DNA of 64,000 nucleotides from Umbilicaria muhlenbergii (lineage: Eukaryota > Ascomycota > Lecanoromycetes > Umbilicariales > Umbilicariaceae): the NCBI GenBank assembly GCA_000611775.1, contig KK106986.1, forward strand, positions 434,001 through 498,000, read 5' to 3'. Position numbers and translations under genes: made by a program. The notes under the pieces were generated by a model, which made no database searches, was not told the DNA's origin, and worked only from the letters and a program-made list of their open reading frames with translations. Shown here piece after piece: positions 1 through 11,134 of this stretch. Each line of letters begins with the position of its first letter. Position 1 is the first letter of the stretch.

Positions 1-19
1 CCCTCGGAGCGTGGAAGAT

Positions 20-214
20 CTACGCAACCTTGCCTTCACAAACCACTGTACGAAGCCGGAAGGATATCCAGGTGCCGGCGGCCATAGTGATTCGGACGTA
101 GGCATAGGTCTCGAGTAGAGTCAGCCCCATCAAGCAGATCAGCCAATGAGCCAGCGCTTGCGCCCAGAATGAGCCATATCGGAGACTCAATGCCTCAGAC
201 ATATTAGCACGCAT
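20..214 (-). CDS. Possible 5' end of a membrane protein gene running off the left edge
   Basis: A 64-codon reading frame starts with ATG at 214 and reads leftward. It contains one hydrophobic stretch (about residues 18-40) with aromatic residues, as in a membrane span. A GT within the AAG-GTTGCG context near the left end could be a splice donor, in which case the rest of the gene lies outside the window. I do not recognise the family and the frame may be chance. Bases 215-721 hold no other supported gene and form the space between this edge and the AsnRS gene. Confidence 0.2.
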   Translation of the reverse strand: MRANMSEALSLRYGSFWAQALAHWLICLMGLTLLETYAYVRITMAAGTWISFRLRTVVCEGKVA

Positions 215-721
215 TCGAACGCGCAGACGCTATTTGAATCGACGCTTGTCCTCGTCACAGTGTTCGCCAATCGGCACAGTAGCTGAAACCTGGCAAGAGG
301 CAATACCCTAGGGAAGATCCGATGCAGGCCAGCGTCACATCAATATACTATGGATTTCAACTTGTAAAGCTTAGGACAGGAAATAAATGGAATCATGTAT
401 CAGCAGGCCACAACAAATGTGAAAGTCTTAAGCTTGTCTGAGAATACGTAAAGAACAGGAAGCAGGTCCAAGGCAGTTGGTTGAAGATGGACTGACATGC
501 TGAGAAGGTAATGGTGCTAATTGAGTGGCTCTGCGAAAACACGTATCTTACAACGGGTACTGGCGATCAACGTAACAGCTTGCGGTACCACTATGATATT
601 GGGATGATCTTCTACGACCAAACGGCTTCAGAAATTTATCGAATTCGAAGCATCAAGCCGTGACTTCGAAAAGGCTGTCTTCATACTACAAGAAGTCGGT
701 GCTCGAGTGGGTGACAAAGTC

Positions 722-2484
722 ATGATATGGCGGCTTGTTCGCCAACCACGCTTGCTTGCACAACGCTCAGCCTTGACTTCGACACTACTTGTACCACCCA
801 GGGAGGTTAGAGCATACTCCATAACAGGTAAATTGGGTAGTCCCAGCATAGCATCCATTCTTGCACTTCCCCAGGGCCATGGCCCACTCGAGGTCACCGT
901 CCTGGCCTCCGTTCGAACGGTGCGCAACCAGAAAAAGCGCTCATTTGTTGAGCTGGGAGACGGCTCTACAATACATTCCTTGCAAGCGGTGCTGGAGCCG
1001 TCACAGTGCCGTGGGTAGGCCATGCTACACCGTCCGTTCTTGCAAAGGTGCTTTAGCCTGACACTACCAAACTGTAGTCTCACCACAGGCGCCGCAGTGG
1101 AGATATCTGGATCATGGGAAGCCTGTCCGCCGGGGAAAGAGCAAACCCACGAATTGAAAGCCCGGGGGGTCAAGATCATTGGAGGAGCAGACCCTGAAGT
1201 TAGTCTTGATATATACATCACAACCAATGTGTCGCCATTGATTAGTATCGAGCTACGCTAACGAAGAATATTTAGACATATCCAATTCAGAAGAAGTACC
1301 ACAGCGCCGAATTCCTGCGAACCGTCCCTCACCTTAGACTTCGGACACCGTTCAATGCTCTGCTTGCACGCCTTCGGTCCCAGTGTGACTACCATCTGAC
1401 AAGCTACTTCCATAAACAGGACTTTGTCCGCTTACATCCACCTATCATTACATCTTCCGACTGTGAGGGCGCCGGAGAGGTCTTCACTATAAGCTCCAAG
1501 CAGCAGACCGTCTTAGAGAAGGACACGACCACTCGTAATAAAGCAAATGAGTTCTTCCGTACCCCAAAATACCTGACTGTGTCCAGCCAACTCCATTTGG
1601 AAGCCTTCATTCACGAACATCAGAAAGTATGGACTCTATCCCCCACGTTTCGCGCTGAGAAGAGTGACACGCCTCGCCATCTCAGCGAATTCTGGATGCT
1701 AGAAACAGAAATTCGGACTCAACATCTGGACGACGTGATGGATTTAGCGGAAGACATGATCAGGTCTGTCGTATTTAACCTGCAAGACTCCAAACTTGGC
1801 AGCGAACTTCTGAGTGCAAAGAGTACCGGCGAGAATGGAGTACACGACGGCGAAGATGCTGGAGCCGAGGTGATACAGCGGCGTTGGCAGGGCCTCACCT
1901 CCCAACCATGGGCCCGTATTACCTTCCAGGAGGCCTTGCAGCGGTTGGAGGACGCGGTCGAAAGCAAGCGGGCTCAATTCCAGTATCCACCAACTCGAAA
2001 CGCGGGTCTTCAGCTTGAGCACGAGAGGTTTCTTGCTGCCGAATTGGGCCCAGTCTTTGTCACTGATTATCCGAAGGAAGCAAAACCGTTCTATATGCTA
2101 CCGTCATTTCAGGATAGCACCCTTGACCTCTCAGAACATTCCACAGTGGCCTGCTTCGACCTCTTGTTGCCTGAGGTGTGCGAAGTCGTAGGCGGCTCTT
2201 TGCGAGAGCATCGTTTGCAGCCTTTGATAGAGGCTATGCGCCAGCATAACCTGTATAAAGGTACCCAGGCTTTCGTCGGAGCATCGGACAGCGATGAGAG
2301 CACTTCCGCCCTCGTCGACGACTTGGGCAATCTGGAATGGTATGTCGACTTGCGTCGATACGGTAGCGTACCTCACGGTGGTTTCGGCCTTGGCTTTGAT
2401 AGGTTGCTGGGCTATCTAGCTGGGGTCTACAATATCCGGGATACGGTTGCGTGGCCTCGACATTACCAGCGCTGTGATTGCTGA
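722..2484 (+). CDS. SLM5: Mitochondrial asparaginyl-tRNA synthetase
   Basis: Class II aminoacyl-tRNA synthetase that charges mitochondrial tRNA-Asn. Three exons fit: 722-1014, 1078-1198 and 1276-2484, giving about 540 residues. Intron 1 (63 nt) and intron 2 (77 nt) are GT-AG; intron 1 removes an in-frame stop and rejoins the OB-fold. ATG 722 was chosen because it opens with MIWRLVRQPRLLAQRS, an Arg-rich mitochondrial presequence; a GTG 15 bases upstream is in frame but unlikely. The anticodon-binding OB fold covers about residues 35-135, followed by the AsnRS-type YPIQKKYHSAEFLR linker. Class II motif 2 lies around FRAEKSDTPRHLSEFWMLE, and motif 3 near the C terminus is GGFGLGFDRLLGYL. The absence of the N-terminal extension of the cytosolic enzyme also supports the mitochondrial isoform. 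Confidence 0.9.
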
Positions 2485-4035
2485 GAAATGTACGCCGTAA
2501 ATAGCGGATATCCGGTATCATTCAGGGACAACATAGCCGTGCATAGCGGACGCGTGTATTGGGGGCTGAAATGCATAAATCGCCCACAATCTTATCCCCG
2601 AGAATTGACATTATTCAATGCAAGCCTCCGTCAGCTTGCATCTTGCCGTTGTTCAGCCGTAGTACTTCTAGGTCACGAGCACGCAGACGTCTGGTGACAA
2701 ATGAGATCTGTCAGAGCAGTCATTCGATACTACCTGAGGATTGCCGTGTCCCCTAGCCCAATAGGGCACAAGCGGAATGTCTGTGGCAATCCCAGAAGCA
2801 TCCGCTCCGATTTTAATATTGCCCTCGGCGCCCGTCTTACTTAAGCAGCTACTCTTCCTATTGCTTCTTTCTTCTCCGCCAACCGGCGAACAAGCATATG
2901 CTGGTGACATTCCTCTTTTGGCAGTGGTGGACCCCCGCGTGAGACGCTGCCGCAGTCAGACGGCCAAATTGTCCCCGACTTCCAGATTTGCAGATTTCCA
3001 GACTCCCCTTGAAGAGAAACGAAATGGAAGCAAGGCACATGCACTTCCCACCAAGGGACCGCCTCGATATGTCAACAGCGAAAAGACATCTGGAACAAGG
3101 TTGTGCCCCCGTGTGCCCGTGTGCCCATGTGCCCGAAGTCATCGAGCTCTACCAAACGCACTTGCAGGCTTCCTCACCGTGCTTGCAATGACCACTGACC
3201 TGCTGCTGAGGCTCCTGCGTCCTGACTCGGTCCAGCCACTGGCATCCGACGGACCGACGGTGCGCCTGAGTCGCCTGGAAGCTTCGGCGTTCAGTTGAGG
3301 CAAGTTAAGGTTGATGGCAGACCCAAAAGCTTGGCTCTTCACTCTAAAGCACATGTGCCGAGAAAGCCGATCCAAACTCTCGTCCGTGGATGGCTCCACC
3401 GTTGCCTATCACGGTCGCTGTGTGTCATTCTTTTCGTGCCACGGATCCACTTTTAAGCATAGGGACAAGCATAAGCCCAATAATGCCGAGGACATCGCCA
3501 CTCTCGACCGGACGGATAACGGGAGAAAATTGTGCTGAACCCTTTTGCCGCATGGAGGCAGGACCTTGCGCACATCCCCGTTCGCCTTCCCCGTCGTTTT
3601 CCCTCAGCATGACCGATTACCCTTGTCAGCTTCAGTTAGCCTACGGTCATTGGTCATGCGAGAGTGCAAGAGGCAAGAGTTGGACATTGGGGGCCGCCAG
3701 AGTAGCGAGATCACGAATCACGATTGCCTCGGTGTGCAAGAGCAAAGAGATCGGATCGTTATTGGATACGCAGGGCATGGATGGTTTCACAAATAACCTT
3801 ACTTCGACCTCATCCTTCAGGATACGAAGGATGTCCATTCCGTTCCGTCGCATGACCCCATGCAAAAGAGCTAAGAACGATGCATTGCATAAATTGCATC
3901 AAGTAAGGTATTGCCGAAGACGCCATGCCGTGAAAGGAGGCGTCTCTTCTCCAATTTCTTCATTTCTTCATTTCCTCGCTATCATTGCAGATCGCAGATT
4001 ACAGAGCGCAAGAGATAATTGCCAATGCGAACGCC

Positions 4036-4115
4036 AATGTCCGCCAATGCCCGCCAATGCCACCAGTGCCACCAATACCACCCATACCAGCTCGAAGCTC
4101 GAAGCTCGAAGCTCC
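4036..4115. repeat. Short tandem repeats (GCCAATG-like, then CTCGAAG)
   Basis: Degenerate copies of a GCCAATG/CCACCA-type unit run into three and a half perfect copies of the 7-mer CTCGAAG at about 4091-4115. The region is non-coding by all other signs. Confidence 0.6.
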
Positions 4116-4970
4116 GACCTTTCCGTGGCTGACGCGGCCTTTCGCTCGATGGAGTCGATGCTTACAAGCAGTCGTTGTCGATGGAGGAGGCGCCATGACA
4201 TACAAGGCGCCGGTGCGAAGCGAACGCTCTCCACCCAAAGCGTTCTTATCATTTCCAATTCCCTTGCGGCGCAAGCAGTGGGGCCCGGTTGGTGTGCAAC
4301 TTTGCCCACCTCGTCCCACGGGCTTTAGGTACGCGCCAATGGAGAATGAGGGATTCGGAAGTGACGGAAGCCTCGAATCGCCATAAGCTTATTATAACGC
4401 ACTGAATGTTAACACTCGGTATTCTTTGTAACAACGAATGTCACACCTCGATGACCCTTGCTTCGAGACAGGGCCAATCTCAGGCCAAGGCTTTGCCAGA
4501 TGTTGGGATAAGACATTATTGAGAGGAGACCTCATAGGTCAGGTCGGTATTGTTGCAACCGTCGGAGTGCCATGGGCAGAAGCGCGCACTGCGCCGGCCC
4601 AGGAGCCCCTCTTCCCAGTCGAGAAGTTGGGCCAGTCCCCAGTCCCAAAAGCAAGATCCTCACAGCCGGAATAGAGTTTGTGGCGTTATTTACGCTTAAA
4701 CACGACAAGCAATGGCAAAAAGCGATTACGGAGTAGAACAGCCTCGACCTTCAGTCTCCCTTGACATGGCCCCAAGCTCATGCGCTGCTCGGCATGTCTT
4801 GGATGCTTGGATGCTTGAGGTCAAAGACTCACATCATCACATGCCCATCACATGCCCATCACATGTCCCGCCGAGGATGATGGATTTGGACGAGGCTTGG
4901 TGAATGGGTTACTTGGCACGTCCGGAAGTGTTGCGTGTTCGGTATCTCAGTCATATGATGTCTTGTGCGG

Positions 4971-5021
4971 AGGAGAAAGAAAGAAGGAAAGGAAAAGGAA
5001 AAGGAAAAGGAAAAGGAAAAA
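4971..5021. repeat. Purine microsatellite (GGAAAA)n
   Basis: An all-purine run of about 50 bases is made mainly of GGAAAA repeats, preceded by GAAA/GGAAA variants. It lies about 1.5 kb upstream of the WOPR coding start. Confidence 0.85.
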
Positions 5022-5188
5022 TGCGTATGTGGAGGCTCGCTCCGAGGTAGGTAGCAGTAGGGATTAAGGTAAAGAGGGCCAAGAGGGTCAAGAGTGTGGG
5101 AATGCATTCAGGCATACGCCATGCGGACTGGCCCCGAAGCTTGTTTGCTACCTTGGACCCCTCCGACTGCCATTTCGAAATCCTTCGG

Positions 5189-5218
5189 TCTTCCCTCTTC
5201 CCTCTTCCCTCTTCCCTT
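5189..5218. repeat. Pyrimidine tandem repeat (CCTCTTC)n
   Basis: About four copies of a 7-base C/T unit stand in non-coding DNA upstream of the WOPR gene. Confidence 0.8.
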
Positions 5219-5619
5219 GTATTGGCGCTGCGTTCCACAATGCTTGGCGCTACAGGTAATCATCGAATGCTTGCGTCAGACTGTTCGGGGTCTCGATAGG
5301 AATATTGCGCCGCGTCAAGGGGCCAAGCCACGTAGACGTAGAGCTGCTCGGAGGTGGATTCGAAGAGACGTTTCCCTTCCACCGACGAGGGACCAGTAGA
5401 GTACACGAGATGGGCGAGGCATGCACGGCATGGTGATTTTAACCGTTTGTCTTGGGTTCATCAAGGTTTTAAGGTTGGCATCTTAAACATTCTTGGTGCG
5501 TGTGGAACCCGATATGACTGGCGGAGGGCGCCTGGGTACGCTGCTTCGTACAGACACGCAGGACAAAGCTCAGATCACTCCCGGAGAAAGCAAGAGAGAC
5601 TCATCTCATCATCTCATCA

Positions 5620-5775
5620 TCCAGCGTCGCCCCCTCCGCCACGCATCTCTCTTCTCTCTCTCCCCTCCCTTCTCTCCTCCCTCCACTCTCCACTCTCCAC
5701 TCTCCCATCTCTAACCTCCGATCCCCAATCTTCTCGTACCTCGTCTCTCGCCTCTCGCCTCTCGCCTCTCGCCTG
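5620..5775. repeat. Long CT-rich tract with CCACTCT and GCCTCTC repeats
   Basis: About 150 bases are overwhelmingly C and T on the + strand. Inside are tandem CCACTCT copies near 5690-5705 and tandem GCCTCTC copies near 5750-5775. Such tracts are common in fungal promoters and leaders. It lies 730-880 bases before the WOPR coding start. Confidence 0.75.
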
Positions 5776-6500
5776 ACACACCACTTCCCAGTTCCATCTG
5801 TCAGCAACTGCGGCGTTACTGGCCCGGGAATCCTTCCTTTCTCTCCGTCTCCAGCTCGTGCCCGTCAACACTTCACCCGTGCTTGTTGACGAAAGCCCAA
5901 CGCTCCTCACCACGATCTGGATAAAGTCCGGCTGCAGCATTGTCGGCAATCTCGTGGCTGAATCGTGTCTTCTGGATCAATCGCCCTCGGCATACTTCAT
6001 ACTGTCGGCCATCTGCCACCTTCCTGAAAAAGCTGACACTGCTTGTCACGTCACCATCCAACTTTTGGAAACCTGAGCCTCCCCGCACTCTGTAAACGTT
6101 TTGATTTAGTCTTGCAGATGCTACTGGAGATCTAAATAATTCATACTATCAGAGTAAGTCGCACACCCACAATCACTGAGTAGCTGGAATTCCAAACTCG
6201 TGCAATGTCCTGGAAAGCCCGCCGCGCCGACGTTATACTCCTTGTTGTTATTGAGTTCCGGGGCAGAGTGCCGTTGCTCTTTCCATTACGCTGCAACTCG
6301 TGCTCCTACTCGAACACAGATAGGATCTCACCAAGCTAATACGACTTAATCAGGACCCCACTTCCGATTAAGTTCACAGCGCCCTAGCTGTCGGCTTAGG
6401 AGGAGGAGCACGGGGGCAAGCGGTGGTAAGTCCCGCGCAGAGCTTGAGTGCGGCGGGCACGCTTCATATCACACAAGGGGCGCACAATTGGGTTCACGAA

Positions 6501-7949
6501 ATGGAGACGTATAACGGCCATGTACGAACGCCTGCAGACGCTATCATCTTGTTCGAGGCGTGCCGATTAGGCCTTCTACCGCGAGTACAGCGAAGACTAT
6601 CAGAGAAGGAGCGTCAATCAATCAAGTCAGGCTCGGTCTTCGTGTGGGATGAGCGAGAAGCTGGCATGAGAAGATGGACTGATGGGAAATCGTGGAGCGC
6701 CAGTCGAGTCTCCGGAAGCTTTCTTACTTACCGGGAGATGGAAGGGAAACGGGGTGGTAATGGTTTTGCGCCACCTCTTGCGGCAACGAGAGGTGGAAAG
6801 ACTCCGGATAGCACCCGAGGGAGTGATGAGGACCTCGAGATGGCCGGAGAGGACGGTCCTGATGGCTATCGATACAAGCCAGATGGGTTAATGAAGCAGT
6901 CATTCAGTATCACCACCTCCCAGGGAAACCACCTGCACCTAATCAGCTACTACGCACGTTCACACCCAACTGCTCAAGGCCTCAACCAACCCACCAATGA
7001 TCAAAATCTACGACACATACGCCCCCAGAAAGGCATGTACCCCGAAACGACAGTCCACGAACAGCAAAATATCCCAGCAGTCACGCGGTCACCGATGGCC
7101 AACGCTCCATACGCGCAGGCACCGCACATGGCGGGTTACGCCCGAGGGTCACCACATCCATTAAGCTATGCACAGCCTAGTTATGGCTGGCCTTCACCCC
7201 CTATGTCGGCAGCACCTAACGGCTATCCTTACCACTACGCGCAGGGCAGCCTCCCACCACCACCTGGACCTGTGACTAATGGTCATTCACCGCTCGCTTA
7301 CGGCCAACCAATGCCGCACACAGTATCCCAACCGCCGCTTCCGGCAGTGTACAATCGAGCGCCTCCTCCTTTGGCTGATACAAGCTTACCCCCTCCACCA
7401 CCGCCCCCCCACCATCGGGGTATGGGCCCAATGAACGGCACGCCACAATACGTAGCGAATCAGTCTCCTCGTGTGGCGCAATCGGGCATGATCGTGCAAC
7501 AGCACCATAACCGGCCGCAGAATCCGGCGACGCCTCCAATCTCGCAAATTGACCCGCGACTTATGGCTGGGTCACCCTTGGTGCAGCAACAACCACAGCC
7601 ACAGCCACAACCACAATCACAACAGCAACAGCAGCAGCCATTGCAAATTTCCGAACAATCCACCACACCTCCGCGGATATCCGAAGCAAAGCAAGAGAAA
7701 CAAGATCCACAACCTCCCCGTGAACTGGGAACATCGCAGGCCAGCTCAATACCCAGTATTGGAGCGATTATGAACGGATCCTCCAACGAAAACACGGACG
7801 CCAGAAGTGATAGAAGTGCAAGATCAAGCAGTCGGAGTCCCGGGGGCACGAAAAAGGCAGAGGGACCGAAGGATATCCCGAGTGAGAAGCTTGGTTTCGG
7901 CGAGGATATGAGAGCACTAAGGGTATTGGACAGGGCTTTCAAGACGTGA
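6501..7949 (+). CDS. WOPR-family transcriptional regulator, Pac2 type
   Basis: Nuclear DNA-binding regulator of the Gti1/Pac2 (WOPR) family, which controls development, dimorphism or virulence in many fungi. One exon encodes 482 residues from ATG 6501 (METYNGHVRTPADAI), the usual start of this clade; an in-frame upstream GTG is not credible. WOPR part 1 covers about residues 1-95 with SGSVFVWDEREAGMRRWTDG and SFLTYREMEGKRGG. Part 2, with KPDGLMKQSFS and HLHLISYY, follows an acidic linker at about residues 130-170. Wor1/Ryp1-clade proteins typically read RRPH-RER where this one has RRLSEKER, so it belongs with Pac2. The C-terminal half is disordered Pro/Gln-rich sequence with a Gln-Pro run (about residues 360-380) and a conserved-looking end. 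A GTAAGT at 6424 suggests a leader intron. Confidence 0.88.
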   Translation: METYNGHVRTPADAIILFEACRLGLLPRVQRRLSEKERQSIKSGSVFVWDEREAGMRRWTDGKSWSASRVSGSFLTYREMEGKRGGNGFAPPLAATRGGKTPDSTRGSDEDLEMAGEDGPDGYRYKPDGLMKQSFSITTSQGNHLHLISYYARSHPTAQGLNQPTNDQNLRHIRPQKGMYPETTVHEQQNIPAVTRSPMANAPYAQAPHMAGYARGSPHPLSYAQPSYGWPSPPMSAAPNGYPYHYAQGSLPPPPGPVTNGHSPLAYGQPMPHTVSQPPLPAVYNRAPPPLADTSLPPPPPPPHHRGMGPMNGTPQYVANQSPRVAQSGMIVQQHHNRPQNPATPPISQIDPRLMAGSPLVQQQPQPQPQPQSQQQQQQPLQISEQSTTPPRISEAKQEKQDPQPPRELGTSQASSIPSIGAIMNGSSNENTDARSDRSARSSSRSPGGTKKAEGPKDIPSEKLGFGEDMRALRVLDRAFKT

Positions 7950-8509
7950 AGGAATTACACTATTGACGAATAATGTGGAGGTCCAAACGACTAGACTTCC
8001 GGCGATGGTCAAGACGATGGACGCATTTGCTCGACCGTTTGGGTTCTAATTTGCAGCTGCTCGGTGCTCGACCAGTCGCTCGTGCTACCAGTCCGACCAC
8101 CTGGCCGGCACTTCCGCTCGGCTTCGAGTCCGGCTTCCGGTTGGTTCAGAATATCCCTCGGCCGATGCTGTACGAGTGGACGTTTCGGGCGCTAAGGGAT
8201 AGTAGACTGCATTCGAGCATTGTTAAGGCGCGGTGGAGCGCCACCGCTTGCTTGGGAGCATTTAGAGAGCATACACGCAAGGTTGCACTGCACGCCTTCA
8301 CAGAATCTTAGCGAGCAAGGATGTAATGTAAAAATAACATTTTACCAGTACATGTTTACCCATTGCTGCTTTCATCATCTGATTGACTTGTTTTGGTTGA
8401 GATTGGACCATCCCGCTCCAGCAACGCCGTGACTATGCCGATAACAACGCCTTAGCTATGCACGCTCCTGAATATGCCACTCCTAGCCTCTTCGGCATGC
8501 TCATCATGG
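7950..8509. other. Intergenic, WOPR 3' end to COA6 3' end
   Basis: Convergent gap of 560 bases. I see no supported gene, repeat or RNA; both neighbours end here, so it should hold their 3' UTRs. Confidence 0.5.
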
Positions 8510-9051
8510 TTACGCAGGCTTCTCGAGGCTCGATGGCGGACCCATTCCCTCCGGCATCGACCGCGCTCCCTCCGCCTTCAGCTTCTCCAGCGTCTGTTTC
8601 TTGTTATACTCCATCACCCGCCTCTGTTTGAAATAAGTCACCTACAACCCCATCGTAATCCAAAAATCAGCATCTCTATTCATCCAATCATGATTAATCC
8701 TCTCGAACCCCCCCCTTTTCCCTTTTCCTCTCCTCCTTCACCACCTTCTTCCCCTTCCTGCCCTGCCTCCACACCACCCAACAGCACAACAGACAAAGAA
8801 ACACATACCCAACTACTCGCGCAATCCCTCTCCAACACCGCGTTCTCCCTGCCGCAAAGCTTCGTCGCGCCGGCCGCGCCGGCGGGGTCTTTGACGCTGT
8901 CGATGATCGAGTGCGCGTCCAGGCAGGCGAAGAATGCGTCGCGCGCTTCCCAGCAGATGGCGCGGGCGCTGCGGTTGGGGGCTTCGAAGGCGCCGTCCGA
9001 GGAGGGTTTGGGCGCCGTGGGCGCCGGGGGGGAGGTGGAGAAGAGACCCAT
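8510..9051 (-). CDS. COA6: Cytochrome c oxidase assembly factor 6 (COA6)
   Basis: Mitochondrial intermembrane-space protein of the COX6B/COA6 CHCH-like fold, needed for copper delivery to the Cox2 CuA site. Two exons on the minus strand, 9051-8809 and 8641-8510, are joined across a 167-nt GT-AG intron (donor GTATGT, acceptor TTGTAG) and give 124 residues. Exon 1 has a Pro/Ala-rich start, then [20 protein letters not shown], with further cysteines in TKLCGREN and ERDCASSW. Exon 2 completes the family ending with [21 protein letters not shown] longer upstream frame exists, but ATG 9051 matches the family's short N terminus. It is head-to-head with SYS1, 418 bases apart. Confidence 0.9.
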
Positions 9052-9468
9052 TGGGTTGGTGGGGAGGATGGGGGTTTGGGTTGGTGCGAGCGAGAGCTGG
9101 GGATGGGATACCAAGTCCCTCGACAGCGGATGATGATGTTGGCTCAGAAAATTGGAGACGTCGTTGGAGGTAGAGAGAGATGGAGACAGTAGGATATCTG
9201 GAACGCTGTTGTGTCTCGAGAAGCTTGAACGAGATCCCGTTTCTCGAAAATGTTCCGAAGCGGCTAGCTCGTGAAGCTCGGTCCCGATGTTCATGGCAGC
9301 CTGCATCGCCCGCCATAAATTGATTGACTGATTGTTACTGAGACCTGTCAATAGCCACGTTCCCTTTCCCCGTTCCTCCAACCACGCCCACTTACTCTAT
9401 ACATCCCCTTCCTTCCCTTTTGCGATCGATGCACCACCGATAACACCCGCTGGCGCACTGCCGCGCAA
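9052..9468. other. Shared promoter region between COA6 and SYS1
   Basis: A 417-base divergent intergenic stretch. It is C/T-rich toward the SYS1 start. No specific binding site is asserted. Confidence 0.45.
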
Positions 9469-10156
9469 ATGCCACGTCGCCGCCGTCCGCCTCGCGCAGG
9501 CGCTCTGGCCGATCTGCCGCCTCTTAAGATTCTGACGCAGATAGCGATACTGCAGACGGCGTACTACTTGTGTGCTACGGTTCTGATTCTGTTCACGACG
9601 CTCGTGGCGGGGAAGGAGTTTAGCGCGGATTTGGTGCTGAGTTGGCGCAGCTTGAGGGGGGATACGACGGTGGGGTGGACGTTGGGGTTGTGTTGGTTGT
9701 TGGATAGTTTTCTGGGGTAGGTCTTGAAGTCTTTGGTGGTGGACTGGATGTGTGCTGACCGTGTATCTGCGCAGTGTTATATTTCTCCTTCTCCTCGTCT
9801 CCCGCTCTAAACTCGTTCCCGACTTCGCTCTCACTATTCATCTCATTCATTTCATAATCACCTCTCTGTATTCGCATGCGCTTCCGTCCAACTGGCTTTG
9901 GTGGGCCTTGCAGGCTGCTAGCGCTACCTTGATGACCTGCTTGGGAATCTGGAGCTGTCAGTGGCGGGAACTACGACCGATCAACTTTGGTGGTAACGTG
10001 GACGCCGCAAACTCGGAACCCCGAGCGAGTGGCGAGGCGGCAGAAATCGATGATGGCGTTGGTCATGGGAGAGGAAGAGGTAGGGGTAAAGGGAGGGATG
10101 GAGGTGGCGGGTACGAGATGGTGGGTATCAAAGAGGGATCTGAGAACAATGTCTGA
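9469..10156 (+). CDS. SYS1: Golgi membrane protein Sys1
   Basis: Multi-pass Golgi protein that recruits the Arf-like GTPase Arl3 (ARFRP1) to trans-Golgi membranes. Exons 9469-9716 and 9775-10156 flank a 58-nt GT-AG intron and encode 209 residues. The start MPRRRRPPRAGALADLPPLK is typical of fungal Sys1. Four hydrophobic segments follow at roughly residues 20-45, 68-92, 100-122 and 125-145. The family's cytosolic hallmark CQWRELRPINFGG comes next, then a Gly/Arg-rich tail ending in GGYEMVGI. COG5, another Golgi trafficking factor, lies 1.6 kb downstream. Confidence 0.93.
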
Positions 10157-10498
10157 AGTGGTGTATCGGATGGACGGATATTGGGATTTTGCGGATACGG
10201 TCACAAAGCCTGCCACCGGGCACGAAGCGGCGTTGCGGAGATAGGCTGAAATCGACCGCAAATTTCGGTGAAGACTACCTGATTTTGGACTTCAAGATAT
10301 CTGAAGTGCGCGCGAGTTGTCTAGGATTTGCCATAATGGATCCAAATCAACACGTGTGGGACGAGCACGTCAAGACAATCAACGGATACGCCCAGAGCTA
10401 AGAGCAGAGACAGGGCTGGATTCCTGATCGCTAGTTACGGGAGACTCCTTAATTCCATCCCAACTCACTGAACGCCTCGCTTCCCATAGATCATACTC
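10157..10498. other. Convergent gap between SYS1 and the small secreted protein gene
   Basis: 342 bases with no supported gene; the two neighbouring genes end here. Confidence 0.5.
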
Positions 10499-11134
10499 TT
10501 AAACGCACTCAAAACTATCGACTGCCCGGCCGGCCAGAAACACTTTCCCGTGAGGATCCTGAAAGTCCACCACCTCGTCCTGCCGTCTAAACGCCATAAA
10601 CTCATAAGCTGGTGCGAGCTGTCCTTCCTGCTCTTCTATGGCCGGGTACAGATAGCACACGACAGCATCTAGGTTCTCGTACGGCTTTACCGCGATCCTT
10701 GGAGGGCCAGAATAGTAGGCATAATCCAGTCGTACTATGCGGGGATGGCGCGGAAGGTCGGGAAACTCATCTGCTTTGGTTAGCTTTGATCACCGAGAGG
10801 ATCCAGAACATCACATACCAGGCCTTATTCTTTTCCGCATTGGAACCGTCACTTCCCTCAGTTGCACGCCATGCTCCGAATCTCCGGTTCCGAAGGTCAG
10901 ACTGACGAATACAGCGGCATGATCCACTTCTAGTGGCGACGGCTTTGGTGGAGCCGCCAACAACGGTCGCTGAATGCGTATCTGCGGCTCGGAGTCAGAG
11001 ATTGAGGGGTGTTGCGATTCGCCATGGCGATGGTGCCGGTGGTGGAATGCGAGATGCCTTACTGGCGTAGCTAGGGCCTGCAAGGCTACACCGAGCCATA
11101 ACAAAAGCGAACAGAGCCTGAAGAACATTATCAT
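10499..11134 (-). CDS. Small secreted protein of unknown function
   Basis: Two exons, 11134-10819 and 10770-10499, are separated by a 48-nt GT-AG intron with a GCTAAC branch site and encode 195 residues. Two start codons (11134, 11128) precede a clear signal peptide, FFRLCSLLLWLGVALQALA, with a likely cut after ALA/TP. A His-rich patch follows (about residues 30-40), then a region with few recognisable features. Exon 2 holds repeated Tyr/Pro motifs (LDYAYYSGPPRIAVKPYENL) and an acidic, aromatic C-terminal half with only two cysteines. I do not recognise the family. The intact frame across the intron argues for a real gene. It is divergent from COG5. Confidence 0.65.

Larger units (their letters stand above)
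2485..6500. other. 4-kb gene-poor stretch upstream of the WOPR gene
   Basis: No coding region is supported. Open frames of up to about 310 codons occur (for example 3390-4328) but lack domain features and span short tandem repeats. The region holds several simple repeats listed separately (CTCGAAG, GGAAAA, CCTCTTC, long CT-rich tracts). Just before the WOPR coding start, a perfect GTAAGT donor at 6424 suggests a 5'-UTR intron in that gene, so part of this stretch is probably its promoter and leader. Confidence 0.5.

Noticed and set aside
3390-4328. 312-codon plus-strand frame
   Set aside because: Crosses simple repeats, has no domain, odd composition and overlapping frames on both strands.
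8474-9133. 219-codon plus frame
   Set aside because: Antisense to COA6, whose homology and splice sites are clear.
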